From positions 1 to 44,259 of the forward strand of contig JAPPLB010000127.1 of the NCBI GenBank assembly GCA_028819575.1: a DNA stretch of 44,259 bases. Direction: 5' to 3'. Positions 7,767-15,575 of the stretch are shown here, piece by piece; the stretch's first letter is position 1; the number at the start of each line of letters is the position of its first letter. Origin of the DNA: Bryobacterales bacterium (lineage in GTDB: Bacteria; Acidobacteriota; Terriglobia; Bryobacterales; UBA6623). The translations under genes were made by a program, and so were the position numbers. The notes under the pieces were generated by a model. The model worked only from the letters and a program-made list of their open reading frames with translations, was not told where the DNA came from and ran no database searches.

Positions 7767-8633
7767 ATGAGCAGGATCTTGTTGCACGGTCTGGCCATCC
7801 TCGCGGCGGTTGGCGGCGCGGCGGCCCAAACGGCGGCCGCCGACGCGCGCGGCAGCGCCGTGCGGCCCACGGAAGTCATCCGGCTTTTTGACGGCAAGTC
7901 GCTGAACGGTTTCTACACCTGGATGAAAGACACGCAGCGCGAAGACCCGCGCAAGGTGTTTCGCGTCACCGACGGCATGCTGCACGTAACCGGCGACGGA
8001 TTGGGCGGACTGGTGACCAACAAGGAGTACCGCGACTACCACTGCGTTCTCGAGATCAAGTGGGGCGTGCGCACCTGGGGCAACCGCATCGATCGGACGA
8101 AGGATTCCGGCCTGCTGGTCCACAGCATCGGCGCCGACGGCGGCTATAACGGCATCTGGATGCCGTCGATCGAAGCGCAGATCATCGAAGGCGGTTTCGG
8201 CGACTTCATCCTGGTCAGCGGCAACGACAAGGACGGCAATCCCGTGCCGCTCTCGCTGACCAGCGAAACGGCCCGCGACCGCGACGGCGAAGTCATCTGG
8301 AAAGAGGGCGGGAAGCGCGAGACGTTCAACCTGCGGAACCGCAGGCGCATCAACTGGTATGGCCGCGATCCCGATTGGAAAGACGTGCTCGGCTTCCGCG
8401 GCAAGAACGACGTCGAAAGCCCCGACGGCCAGTGGACGCGGATGGACGTCATCTGCGACGGCGGCCACATCCGGATCTTCGTGAACGGCGTCAAGGTCAA
8501 CGAGGCGTTCGACTCGTTCCCCGCCTACGGCCGCCTGCAGTTGCAAACCGAACTGGCCGAATGCTTCGTCCGCCGCTGGGAACTGTGGCCGCTGGGGAAA
8601 GGCCCCAAGCCCGCGCCGGCCGAGAATGAATAA
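7767..8633 (+). CDS. Secreted 3-keto-disaccharide hydrolase domain protein (DUF1080)
   Basis: 288 residues. The signal peptide (about residues 1-25, ending in an AAAQTAAA-type site) is followed by the signature LFDGKSLNGF and a concanavalin-like fold with NKEYRDYHCVLEIKW and GGHIRIFVNGVKVNEAFDS. The family is named 3-keto-disaccharide hydrolase; many members act on 3-oxo-glycosides in the periplasm. The Shine-Dalgarno GGGGAGG lies 6 bp before ATG 7767. It stands alone between repeat elements, so no pathway partner is visible here. Confidence 0.88.
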   Translation: MSRILLHGLAILAAVGGAAAQTAAADARGSAVRPTEVIRLFDGKSLNGFYTWMKDTQREDPRKVFRVTDGMLHVTGDGLGGLVTNKEYRDYHCVLEIKWGVRTWGNRIDRTKDSGLLVHSIGADGGYNGIWMPSIEAQIIEGGFGDFILVSGNDKDGNPVPLSLTSETARDRDGEVIWKEGGKRETFNLRNRRRINWYGRDPDWKDVLGFRGKNDVESPDGQWTRMDVICDGGHIRIFVNGVKVNEAFDSFPAYGRLQLQTELAECFVRRWELWPLGKGPKPAPAENE

Positions 8634-8650
8634 CGCGGCCTTCCTGGCAA

Positions 8651-8680
8651 AAAGCCGTGATTCGTGTCTCGCGAAAACCG
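8651..8680 (-). repeat. Family 2 heptamer run (short form)
   Basis: AAAGCCGTGATTCGTGTCTC continues into GCGAAAACCG, the reverse-oriented end of family 2 without the core. Similar short runs occur at about 10901-10934, 20362-20385, 21153-21200, 27163-27182, 31642-31662 and 32476-32495, all between host genes. Confidence 0.7.
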
Positions 8681-8714
8681 TTGGCGGCGCGACGATGCGC
8701 CGCGGCTCGAATCA

Positions 8715-8898
8715 CTAGCCTGCATTTCTCACCACGCGGCGAGGCGAAGTGCGTGAGAGGGCCGTTAGGACGAGGCGCGCGCCGCTTGGCGCGCACAGGC
8801 GTACTTGACAGTACGTCGAGCACGGCGAGCAAGCGCAACGAAGTCATGGCGGGCGTATCGCGTGCTTCGACCGTCGGGTGGTGAGAAATGTAGGCTAG
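8715..8898 (+). repeat. Family 1 inverted-repeat element, complete copy
   Basis: 184 bp bounded by CTAG at both ends. The left terminus AGCCTGCATTTCTCACCAC is mirrored by the right terminus GTGGTGAGAAATGTAGGCT with one mismatch. The interior holds GCGCGCCGCTTGGCGCGC and GTACTTGACAGTAC inverted repeats, so the transcript could fold strongly. There is no open frame that looks coding. By its design it is a MITE- or REP-like element moved by a partner in trans. Confidence 0.88.
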
Positions 8899-9051
8899 GT
8901 GTGAAGGGTTGTCGCGGGTTCATCTCGATGCGATATGGTGGAGTCGGAGCGAATAACTGCCGATCCGTTGAAGCCCCCGGCGAGCTTGACGGATCTGGGC
9001 GATGACGGTCGAGGCTTGAACTGAACCGCGCCGCCGGCATAAGGAGTCGAA

Positions 9052-10500
9052 GTGACCGATAAGACCGAAGAGCTGGATGACCCCGAACTGGAGCGAATCC
9101 GCGGGTTGATGGGCGAGGTCGTGTCCAAGTCGTCGAAACGCGAAGACGCTTGCGTGTACCGGGGTGAACCGAAGTGCTACCCCGTGGTGTCGTCCGGTTT
9201 GTTCCGGAAGTGCCCGAACAGCTCGAACGAGGCGTTCGACATAGGCTGCGTCGAGCAGGAAATCGTCGATAAGGCGCGACCGCACACGGCCCTGGCCGAA
9301 GACGTGGAAATTCTCACGCAGATTCAGCACTTCGGCGGGGCGACGAACCTGATCGAATTCACGGACGACCATCTCATTGCGCTGTTCTTCGCGAGCCTCG
9401 AGGGCCACGGGACGAACGGCAGGGTGGTCTTGCACTGGCCCGAGTCGGACACGCTGGTCAGGCCGCAACATACGATGAACGGGGCTGTCTCGCAGAAGAG
9501 CGTATTCGTTCGGCCGCGAAGAGGGTTTATCGTGCCGGACGCCGATCAGGAGACCGTCGTCGTCCCGGCTGATCTGAAGCGCGGCATCTTGGCGTTCCTG
9601 GAACGCTTTCACGGAATTTCGGAGAGAACGGTCTACAACGACATACACGGTTTCATCAGGCAACAGACACCGAGCCGAAGCCGTTATGCACGGGAGTTTC
9701 AAGATTCGCTCACGAAGCCGCGGATCAACTGGATGAACTCCTTGGCGCCTTGCCTGGAAGCGCCGAAGATCATCATTGAAATGCACCGGATGCGCCATGC
9801 TTACCACCAGAGGGGGATGGCCTACGCAGACGGCCAGGCGAGCATGCTCCTGTTAAGCCCGCTCGGCGAGCTGGGTCCGATTAACTTGTACGCGAGCGAA
9901 CTCAACGCGGAGGAGCTCGTCGAGCTCTTCACGCAGCTCATTGAGAAGAATCAGGTGATCAACGAAGCAATAGCCTATAGCCGGCGCGGCGCGGCGCGCC
10001 TGCACCAGGGAACAGCCGACTTGGCTATGAGCGATTTCGATGAGGCGCTGGCCCGGGACGAGGAGATGCCGGAGGCGTACCATGGCCGCGCCAATGCGTA
10101 CCGGCTGCTCGGAAATGCCGACGGGGCGATGGCCGACTTTGACAAGGCGTTGAGTCTTGAACCGAGATTGGTTGCAGGGCTGATCGATCGTGCGAACGCA
10201 AGTCGGGAAAGCGGATCGCTGGACCAGGCCATCAGGGATTTGGACAGCGCGATCTTGATTATGAAGACGATGGCATATTCAGGGCGCATAGCAGTAGGAG
10301 ACGGATACTTTTACCGAGCCGTTGCACGATGCGTCCGGCAGGAATGGGCGGAAGCCAAGGGCGATCTGGAGGCGGCAAGGCAAGATGGGGTCTTGGTGGC
10401 GTCTTCGTTCCGGAAAATCTATGGCGGCGTTCAGGCGTTCCAGGATGAGTGCCGCGTCACCTTGCCGTCTGCCGTTCGGACGATACTGCACGTTCTCTGA
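9052..10500 (+). CDS. FRG-domain protein with C-terminal TPR repeats
   Basis: 482 residues, soluble. The N-terminal FRG domain has its name-giving motif as Tyr36-Arg37-Gly38 and the second conserved block QHFGGATNLIEFTDD...ALFFAS (about 92-122). A linker follows, then TPR units from about residue 300 (YSRRGAARLHQGTADLAMSD, AYHGRANAYRLLGNADGAM and a third). Start: GTG 9052 with AAGGAG 6 bp upstream. FRG proteins are often found near defence and mobile genes, but their activity is not settled. Here the gene stands alone between repeats, with no adjacent defence partner. Confidence 0.85.
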   Translation: MTDKTEELDDPELERIRGLMGEVVSKSSKREDACVYRGEPKCYPVVSSGLFRKCPNSSNEAFDIGCVEQEIVDKARPHTALAEDVEILTQIQHFGGATNLIEFTDDHLIALFFASLEGHGTNGRVVLHWPESDTLVRPQHTMNGAVSQKSVFVRPRRGFIVPDADQETVVVPADLKRGILAFLERFHGISERTVYNDIHGFIRQQTPSRSRYAREFQDSLTKPRINWMNSLAPCLEAPKIIIEMHRMRHAYHQRGMAYADGQASMLLLSPLGELGPINLYASELNAEELVELFTQLIEKNQVINEAIAYSRRGAARLHQGTADLAMSDFDEALARDEEMPEAYHGRANAYRLLGNADGAMADFDKALSLEPRLVAGLIDRANASRESGSLDQAIRDLDSAILIMKTMAYSGRIAVGDGYFYRAVARCVRQEWAEAKGDLEAARQDGVLVASSFRKIYGGVQAFQDECRVTLPSAVRTILHVL

Positions 10501-10509
10501 TCTCTTGGC

Positions 10510-10592
10510 AGTCGCAAGCCTCCATTTCTCACCATGTGGCGAGGCGAAGTGCGTGAGAGGGCCGTCAGGACGAGGCGCGAGCCGGGCGGATC
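10510..10592 (+). repeat. Family 1 element, left half only
   Basis: CCTCCATTTCTCACCATGTG is followed by GCGAGGCGAAGTGCGTGAG and GGCCGTCAGGACGAGGCGCG, then breaks off at GGGCGGA. There is no right terminus. It lies 60 bp from the 3' end of the small gene at 10653, whose paralogue at 15086 abuts a full copy. Confidence 0.8.
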
Positions 10593-10652
10593 ATACAAGC
10601 GGGAAACATCCGGACAGATGCCTACCTCGCCTGGACAGGAGGATGTTTCAGT

Positions 10653-10823
10653 TCAGTCGGGGAAGAAGACCAGCTTGGCGAGCATCAGCAGCACCGCCGG
10701 GCCGTAGACGAACTTCATGATCTTCAGATCCGACTTCACGTCGGCGATCTCCTGTTTCAACTCGGCCCACAGGTCGGTCAAGTCCTGCTTGGTGGCGAGG
10801 TCCTCGGCGATCATGATGCTCAT
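10653..10823 (-). CDS. Small coiled-coil protein with C-terminal membrane helix (paralogue 1)
   Basis: 56 residues: MSIMIAEDLATKQDLTDLWA starts a helix of ATKxDL-type heptads, followed by a KIMKFVYGPAVLLMLAKLVF hydrophobic tail and FPD-stop. The layout resembles DUF1640-like proteins with a coiled coil followed by a C-terminal anchor. It is a paralogue of the 15086 gene: the first 12 residues differ at one position and the last 25 are almost identical. The 60 bp upstream are also conserved between the two (CATCCAATCTAGCA segment, then GAGACGACCCG-like), so promoter and gene were duplicated together. Function unknown. Confidence 0.75.
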   Translation of the reverse strand: MSIMIAEDLATKQDLTDLWAELKQEIADVKSDLKIMKFVYGPAVLLMLAKLVFFPD

Positions 10824-10934
10824 CTTTGCCGCTCCTGCTTTCCATCCAATCTAGCAGGACCCAGGCTTGAGAAGACGACCCGGTGCCACGGCCGGTAAGG
10901 TTTTTCCCGAATCACGAAATACAAAACACGGCCC

Positions 10935-12635
10935 TTACCCTTCCGTCGCATAACGGATCCGCAACTCCAGGTCCGTCAGGACGGGGGCTTCGGCCAGTCC
11001 GCCGCGCGGGGTTGCCTCGATGCGGTTCTCGCCCATTTTCAGCGATGACGGGGGCACGTCATACTCGAGCCAGCCCTGCGCGAGGGAACCTCGGCCCAAG
11101 GTGTCTCCGTTGATCGTCACGGTGAGGCCGCGGGGGTTTGCGAGCTTCTCGACCTGCAGGCGGAGCTTGACGTCCGGGGGATTCCCCCGCGACGCGCTCC
11201 CCTGGAGGTCGTCGCCGACGACGAGGGGGATCGCGGTGGTCCGGCCGGCTTGCAGAGGCGACGGGTTCCGGGGCGACAGGATCGGCAAGCGCAGGTACGG
11301 GTCGGCGTTGAAGTGCTGCTTCACCATCGAGTAGCCCACCGCGTCGAGGCGGTACACCTTGTCGAGCCGGGCGAGCGTTTCCGGGTCGCCCAGTTCGCGA
11401 AACATACGGTCCCTGGTCTTGAACATGTTGAACGTGTAGATGCCGTCGGCGCCGGCACGCCAGATGTTCATCGCCAGGGCGCGATACGACTCCGCCGAGC
11501 TGCCGACACCCCTTCGGGATGGGATGGCGGGCCGGATGCAGGGGTAGACCGGAACGTCGTGGGCGTGTCCCAGGGCCACGGTTTCTTCCCAGGGAGTCAG
11601 TTGCACTCCGTTTCCGCCGATCAGGATGTCGAACAGGCTCTCCTTCAACCAGAGTTCGATATCGAAGCCCAGCGACAGGCAGGCGCCGACGGAATCGGGA
11701 ACGCGAACCGCGACGAGCAGCGGGCGGCCGCGGTCGAGGCCGGCTTGTTCGGTCATCGTTCGGATGCGCCGCAGCAGCCCGGTCATCTGGCCGCGTTCTT
11801 CGGTCGAGGCCGGCTTGCCGGAAACCGCGTAGCTCTTGAAGAAGGGCGGGTGCCGCCAGAAATCCAGCTCCAGCCCGTCGATGTCGTAACGCCGGCAGAT
11901 GTCTTCGATGACCAGGAAGGCCCGCTCCCGGACCGCCGCTTGGGCGTAATCGACGCCGCTCCAGTAGCCGTGAGCCAGCTTGTCCCCTTTCGCGCCGAAG
12001 AGATATTCGGGATGGTCGATCTTGAACTGCGCCAGGAACGCGTCCGAATACACGGCGCCGACGCCGTCGTGAATGTCGTTCATCCTGACGCTCGAGAAGA
12101 TTTCGATGCCGTTCCGGCGGCAGAACTCGATCGCGAGTTGCAAGGGACTCGTTCCTTGCGCGATGAGCTCCCGGGTGATGTTGCGCGAAGCCCCGCCGTC
12201 CCCGCGGTCGACGAGATTCGTGAAGACCTCCGCCACGTCGCTGGGATGCAGGAAGGCCCCGAAGCTTTGGGTGTCGCAGTAGAAGAGGGAGTCGATATGG
12301 GTGCCCGGAATGGGGGCGATCCGGATGTCGAGAAAGGCCTCGGGCGTGACCGTCTCGCTTTGCGGGGCCTGTGCGAAACCCACCTGCGAGATGTCGGCGC
12401 CCTCCTGGCGGAAGTGCAGTGCGTCATCGCCGTCGTTGTTGTAGATGATGCGGCGGCGGCGGTGGGCGGCTTGTTTGCGGCGTTGCCGCAGGGCGTCCAA
12501 CTCCGATGGCGGCGCCTTCGTCGGGCCGGAACAGTGCAGCAAGGGAAGCGCCGCGGCGGTCGAGGCCAATGCGGACAAGAAAGCGCGGCGGGGTTGTTTC
12601 GGGCGGCTTGCGCCGGACTGCCGGTGGGGGGTCAA
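10935..12635 (-). CDS. Glycoside-hydrolase-like lipoprotein (GHL/family 10-like barrel)
   Basis: 566 residues. The leader QPRRAFLSALAS...LPLLHC looks like a Tat-type or Sec lipoprotein signal with a cysteine at about residue 34. The body resembles predicted (beta/alpha)8 hydrolases of the GHL type: EIFSSVRMNDIHDG, a YDIDGLELDFWRHP strand with clustered acids, and a late WRAGADGIYTFNMF strand. A C-terminal beta-rich module follows (about 460-566). Start: TTG 12635 with GGAGG 8 bp upstream. The reading frame is open further upstream, but there it runs through repeats. The substrate is probably a polysaccharide, but which one is unknown. Confidence 0.75.
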   Translation of the reverse strand: MTPHRQSGASRPKQPRRAFLSALASTAAALPLLHCSGPTKAPPSELDALRQRRKQAAHRRRRIIYNNDGDDALHFRQEGADISQVGFAQAPQSETVTPEAFLDIRIAPIPGTHIDSLFYCDTQSFGAFLHPSDVAEVFTNLVDRGDGGASRNITRELIAQGTSPLQLAIEFCRRNGIEIFSSVRMNDIHDGVGAVYSDAFLAQFKIDHPEYLFGAKGDKLAHGYWSGVDYAQAAVRERAFLVIEDICRRYDIDGLELDFWRHPPFFKSYAVSGKPASTEERGQMTGLLRRIRTMTEQAGLDRGRPLLVAVRVPDSVGACLSLGFDIELWLKESLFDILIGGNGVQLTPWEETVALGHAHDVPVYPCIRPAIPSRRGVGSSAESYRALAMNIWRAGADGIYTFNMFKTRDRMFRELGDPETLARLDKVYRLDAVGYSMVKQHFNADPYLRLPILSPRNPSPLQAGRTTAIPLVVGDDLQGSASRGNPPDVKLRLQVEKLANPRGLTVTINGDTLGRGSLAQGWLEYDVPPSSLKMGENRIEATPRGGLAEAPVLTDLELRIRYATEG

Positions 12636-12689
12636 GAGTCTTTCCTCCGAGAGGAGTCTACTCGGGCGGCGCGGGCGGCGGCAACCGCA

Positions 12690-13140
12690 AAGGCCGTGTT
12701 CCGTGATTCGTGTCTCGTAAATAACCGCGGTGCTGGCGCGGGGCGGTTGCGGCTTCCGGCCGCTGGTTGGCAGTTGCATGATGCCATACTCCTCACCCTG
12801 CCCCCGGCCTTTGGTACTGAAGCCCTTCAGTACCAAACTGCCCTGTTTCGAAAAAGCCGTGATTCGTGTTTCGTGACCCCAAAACCGAGGCAGTCGGTGC
12901 GGCCGTTGCTCCCAGGCGGCTTGCGTCAAGGCCGTGTCTCGGGGAAGGCATTGCAAGCCGTGACTTGTGACTCGTGACGCGGAAAAACCGTAACAGCCGT
13001 GTTTCGTAGGGCTCAGCGCGGGCCGCGGCCGCTTCCGGCGAACGGTCTATGGCTGAAAAGGCCCTGTTTCGCGTCCCTGGTTTGTTGCTTTTGCATCCCG
13101 CATCGCGAGACACGCATCACGAAACGCGGCTTTTTCACAC
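12690..13140. repeat. Cluster of family 2 heptamer runs
   Basis: This gene-free stretch holds at least five heptamer runs: about 12695-12722, 12850-12880 (AAAGCCGTGATTCGTGTTTC), 12956-12990, 12995-13012 and 13085-13132 (CGAGACACGCATCACGAAAC). They run in both orientations and are separated by degenerate sequence. It looks like repeated insertion and decay of family 2. A long plus-strand frame through here is antisense to the 10935 gene and not credible as coding. Confidence 0.7.
12810..12837. other. Perfect 13-bp inverted repeat
   Basis: TTTGGTACTGAAG (12810-12822), CC, then CTTCAGTACCAAA (12825-12837). A shorter version of the same palindrome (GGTACTGAAG, CC, CTTCAGT, then T7) occurs at 18385-18411, so it belongs to a repeated module. 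It could act as a bidirectional terminator, but there is no T-run at this copy. Confidence 0.7.
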
Positions 13141-13144
13141 GATG

Positions 13145-13353
13145 CTAGCCTGTATTTCTCACCACGCGGCGAGGTGAAGTGCGTGAGAGGGCCGTCAGGA
13201 CTAGGCGCAAGCCGGGCGGAGGAAAAAGGCGCGAGCCGCTTGGCGCGCGCAGGCGTACTTGAACAGTACGTTGAGCACGGCAAGCAAGCGCAACGAAGCC
13301 CTGGCGGTCGTATCGCGTGCTTCGGCCGTCGGGTGGTGAGAAATGCAGGCTAG
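13145..13353 (+). repeat. Family 1 inverted-repeat element, complete copy
   Basis: 209 bp, CTAG at both ends. The left terminus (CCTGTATTTCTCACCAC) and right terminus (GTGGTGAGAAATGCAGG) pair with one mismatch. It is longer than the 8715 copy because it carries an extra AAGCCGGGCGGAGGAAAAAG segment before the GCGCGAGCCGCTTGGCGCGC hairpin. It ends about 30 bp upstream of the flavoprotein gene. Confidence 0.88.
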
Positions 13354-13384
13354 GTAGGTGCCCTGAGTGAGGCGAGGCGCGGCG

Positions 13385-14743
13385 ATGCCGAGAAAGGTTG
13401 CCATTATCGGTGCGGGAGTCTCCGGGCTGGGGGCGGCCTGGGCGCTCGATCAGCACCCCGATCGATTCGATTTCCGGGTGTTCGAAGCGCAGGCTCAGGT
13501 CGGCGGCAATGCCGTCACGGCCGACATGCCGCAAGACGACGGTGCCTCGATTCCGTTTGATATTTCGGTCACCGCCTGCATTCCCTCGGTCTATCACCAC
13601 ATTCTTCTGTTCATGCGGCAACACGGTATCGAGTTGCTCGATACCCGCTTCAGCTACAGCGTGAAATACCGCGGCGGCGTCTATGCCCACGATTTCGACT
13701 CCGATATCAGGAGGCAGTTGCAACCGGAAATCGAGAAATTCCAGAAGCTCCTCAGACGCCTGCATTGGTTCGGCCGGTTCAACCGCTCCCGGTCCAGGTT
13801 GCTCAATGCTCTCAACCCGTTCAACTACGTCAGCATGGGAACAGTTCTCAACCTGGGCCGCTTCTCCGGCGATTTCAGGTACAAGATCCTGAAGCCCATG
13901 TTCGTCAACTTCCTGATGGCCACGAACGTCTTCGACATGCCCGCCTCCCTGTTTTCCCGCTATCTCGAGTTCTTCGATATTGAGACCGCAACGCCGATGC
14001 AAACCTGGGACCGGGGCACGCGGCGCCTCTATGAAGAGATGTCGGCGGGTTTTCAGGACAGGATCTATCTCGGCCGGCCGGTTCGAAAGGTCTACCGGCG
14101 TCCGTCAGAGGTGGTCGTGGAGGACGAGAACGGAAAGACGGAAGCGTTCGATGACGTCGTTTTCGCGTGCAACGCGAATCAAACGCTGATGATCCTCGAC
14201 AAGCCGGGCTTCCTGGAGAGCAGTCTGCTCTCATCGATCCGATACGAGAGCGAGCTGCACAACCACACCGTGGTTCATTCCGACGCCTCGGTTCTTCCCG
14301 ACAACGACGTCAAGCCGCTCGCCACCCGCAGCAACCACATCGAGCAGTACGGGGTGCGGCCCGACAACTACGAAATCACCTACATCATGCATAACCAGCA
14401 GCCCTGGGCCAATCGATCGGACAAGCCCTGCCTGGTGACCTACAACCCGATCAGCCGCATCGACGAAGCCAAGATCGTCAAGAAGTGGTGGTTTCAGCAC
14501 ATCGTGCACGATGTGCCTCACGTCGCCTTCCTCATTCATCTGTTCCGCTTCGTGCAGGGCAGGCGGCGGACGTGGCACTGTGGCGCCCACACGCTGGTCA
14601 ACAGCCAGGAGACCTGTTTCGTGTCCGGCCTCGTCACCGCGAGACAGATCGGAGCGGATTATCCGTTTCAGGATTCCGAGGCAAGGAAGTGGTTCAACTT
14701 CTACGGCCGCATGATGTATGGATGGCGCTTCAGGAAGGCCTGA
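13385..14743 (+). CDS. FAD-dependent oxidoreductase (COG2907-like, amine-oxidase fold)
   Basis: 452 residues. The N-terminal Rossmann motif IIGAGVSGLGAAW (about 6-18) and the acidic FEAQAQVGGNA segment bind FAD. The rest fits the COG2907 family of predicted NAD/FAD-binding proteins related to phytoene desaturases and amine oxidases, often near cyclopropane fatty acid synthase genes. No such neighbour is present here. ATG 13385 is used; GTG 13367 is in frame. No membrane anchor is obvious. The substrate is unknown. The C-terminal ETCFVSGLVTARQIGADYPF segment is the usual second FAD contact. Confidence 0.85.
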   Translation: MPRKVAIIGAGVSGLGAAWALDQHPDRFDFRVFEAQAQVGGNAVTADMPQDDGASIPFDISVTACIPSVYHHILLFMRQHGIELLDTRFSYSVKYRGGVYAHDFDSDIRRQLQPEIEKFQKLLRRLHWFGRFNRSRSRLLNALNPFNYVSMGTVLNLGRFSGDFRYKILKPMFVNFLMATNVFDMPASLFSRYLEFFDIETATPMQTWDRGTRRLYEEMSAGFQDRIYLGRPVRKVYRRPSEVVVEDENGKTEAFDDVVFACNANQTLMILDKPGFLESSLLSSIRYESELHNHTVVHSDASVLPDNDVKPLATRSNHIEQYGVRPDNYEITYIMHNQQPWANRSDKPCLVTYNPISRIDEAKIVKKWWFQHIVHDVPHVAFLIHLFRFVQGRRRTWHCGAHTLVNSQETCFVSGLVTARQIGADYPFQDSEARKWFNFYGRMMYGWRFRKA

Positions 14744-14775
14744 ACCTGCACTGGCCCGCTGCGCCGAACTGCTCT

Positions 14776-14806
14776 CTATTTTAATTTAAGTCCTAAATTA
14801 AAATAG
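14776..14806. terminator. AT-rich perfect hairpin after the flavoprotein gene
   Basis: CTATTTTAATTTA (14776-14788), loop AGTCC, TAAATTAAAATAG (14794-14806): 13 paired bases with no mismatch, made almost wholly of A and T. It begins 33 bp after the stop codon. It lacks a GC stem and a T-tract, so intrinsic termination is uncertain; it may instead be a protein site or mobile-element scar. Confidence 0.5.
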
Positions 14807-14904
14807 CGAACGCTCTTATTTCAATAAAGCGAATAACGGCTCGTCCATCATGCGGCCCGGAGAAATCGGCGGCGCTGGCCTGACGAGCGCCGGATCCGAA
14901 CCGC

Positions 14905-15089
14905 TTAGCCTGCATTTCTCACCACATGGTGAGGCGAAGTGGGTGAGAGGGCCGTCAGGACGAGGCGCGAGCTGCTTGGCGCGCGCAGGTGTACTTGAAC
15001 AGTACATCGAGCACGGCAAGCAAGCGCAACGAAGTCATGGCGGTCCTATCGCGTGCTTCGGCCGTCGGGTGGTGAGAAATGCAGGCTAG
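14905..15089 (+). repeat. Family 1 inverted-repeat element, complete copy
   Basis: Left end AGCCTGCATTTCTCACCAC, right end GTGGTGAGAAATGCAGGCT with a final CTAG. The interior has GTACTTGAACAGTAC and the conserved CAAGCGCAACGAAG. Its last four bases overlap the minus-strand gene at 15086 and supply that gene's TAG stop codon. Confidence 0.88.
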
Positions 15090-15307
15090 GGGAAGAAGAC
15101 CAGCTTGGCGAGCATCAGTAATACCGCCGGGCCGTAGACGAACTTCATGATCTTCAAATCCGACTTCAGGTCGGCGGTCTCTTGTTTGACACTGGCGATG
15201 TCCTGCTTCACCTCGGTCCGCAGGTCGGCGATGTCGTGGGTCAGCGCGGCCCGCACATCGGCCAAGTCTTCTTTGGTGGCGAGGTCCTCGGCGATCATGA
15301 TGCTCAT
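15086..15307 (-). CDS. Small coiled-coil protein with C-terminal membrane helix (paralogue 2)
   Basis: 73 residues, paralogue of the 10653 product. The coiled coil is longer by about two heptads (LADVRAALTHDIADLRTEVK and further), followed by the same SDLKIMKFVYGPAVLLMLAK tail. It ends ...FFP and then TAG, where the TAG lies in the terminal CTAG of the family 1 copy at 14905-15089. Paralogue 1 continues with Asp and TGA. The promoter-side 60 bp match the other copy. Function unknown; the pattern suggests a DUF1640-like membrane-anchored coiled coil. Confidence 0.75.
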   Translation of the reverse strand: MSIMIAEDLATKEDLADVRAALTHDIADLRTEVKQDIASVKQETADLKSDLKIMKFVYGPAVLLMLAKLVFFP

Positions 15308-15439
15308 CTTTGCCGTCCCCGCTCCTCATCCAATCTAGCACGACCAAAGCCTTGGGGAGACGACCCGATGACGTGACGAGTGTCAGACCCAAGCCGGTTA
15401 GCGCCCTTCGCCGGAAGCCGCAGCCACCCCGCGCCACGG

Positions 15440-15572
15440 CCTTCGGGGTTTTCACGAAACACGAGACAAGAAAGCAAGGTTCATCGGCCGTCAGGCATTT
15501 CCTGTTTGAGCAACACTAGGCCGCCACCGAGAGCCTTTCACGAATCACGAAACACGAATCACGAAACGCGGG
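15440..15572 (+). repeat. Family 2 element, long form
   Basis: GGTTTTCACGAAACACGAG, then the core (TTCATCGGCCGTCAGGCATT, TTGAGCAACACTAGG), then CACGAATCACGAAACACG units up to CACGAAACGCGGG. Both heptamer runs here have the same orientation, unlike the copies at 28418 and 19672. It ends just before the stop codon of the TonB-dependent receptor gene. Confidence 0.7.
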
Positions 15573-15575
15573 TTT

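Noticed and set aside
11250-12977. Long plus-strand open frame (575 codons)
   Set aside because: Antisense to the glycosidase-like lipoprotein gene, which has a signal peptide, Shine-Dalgarno and domain pattern.
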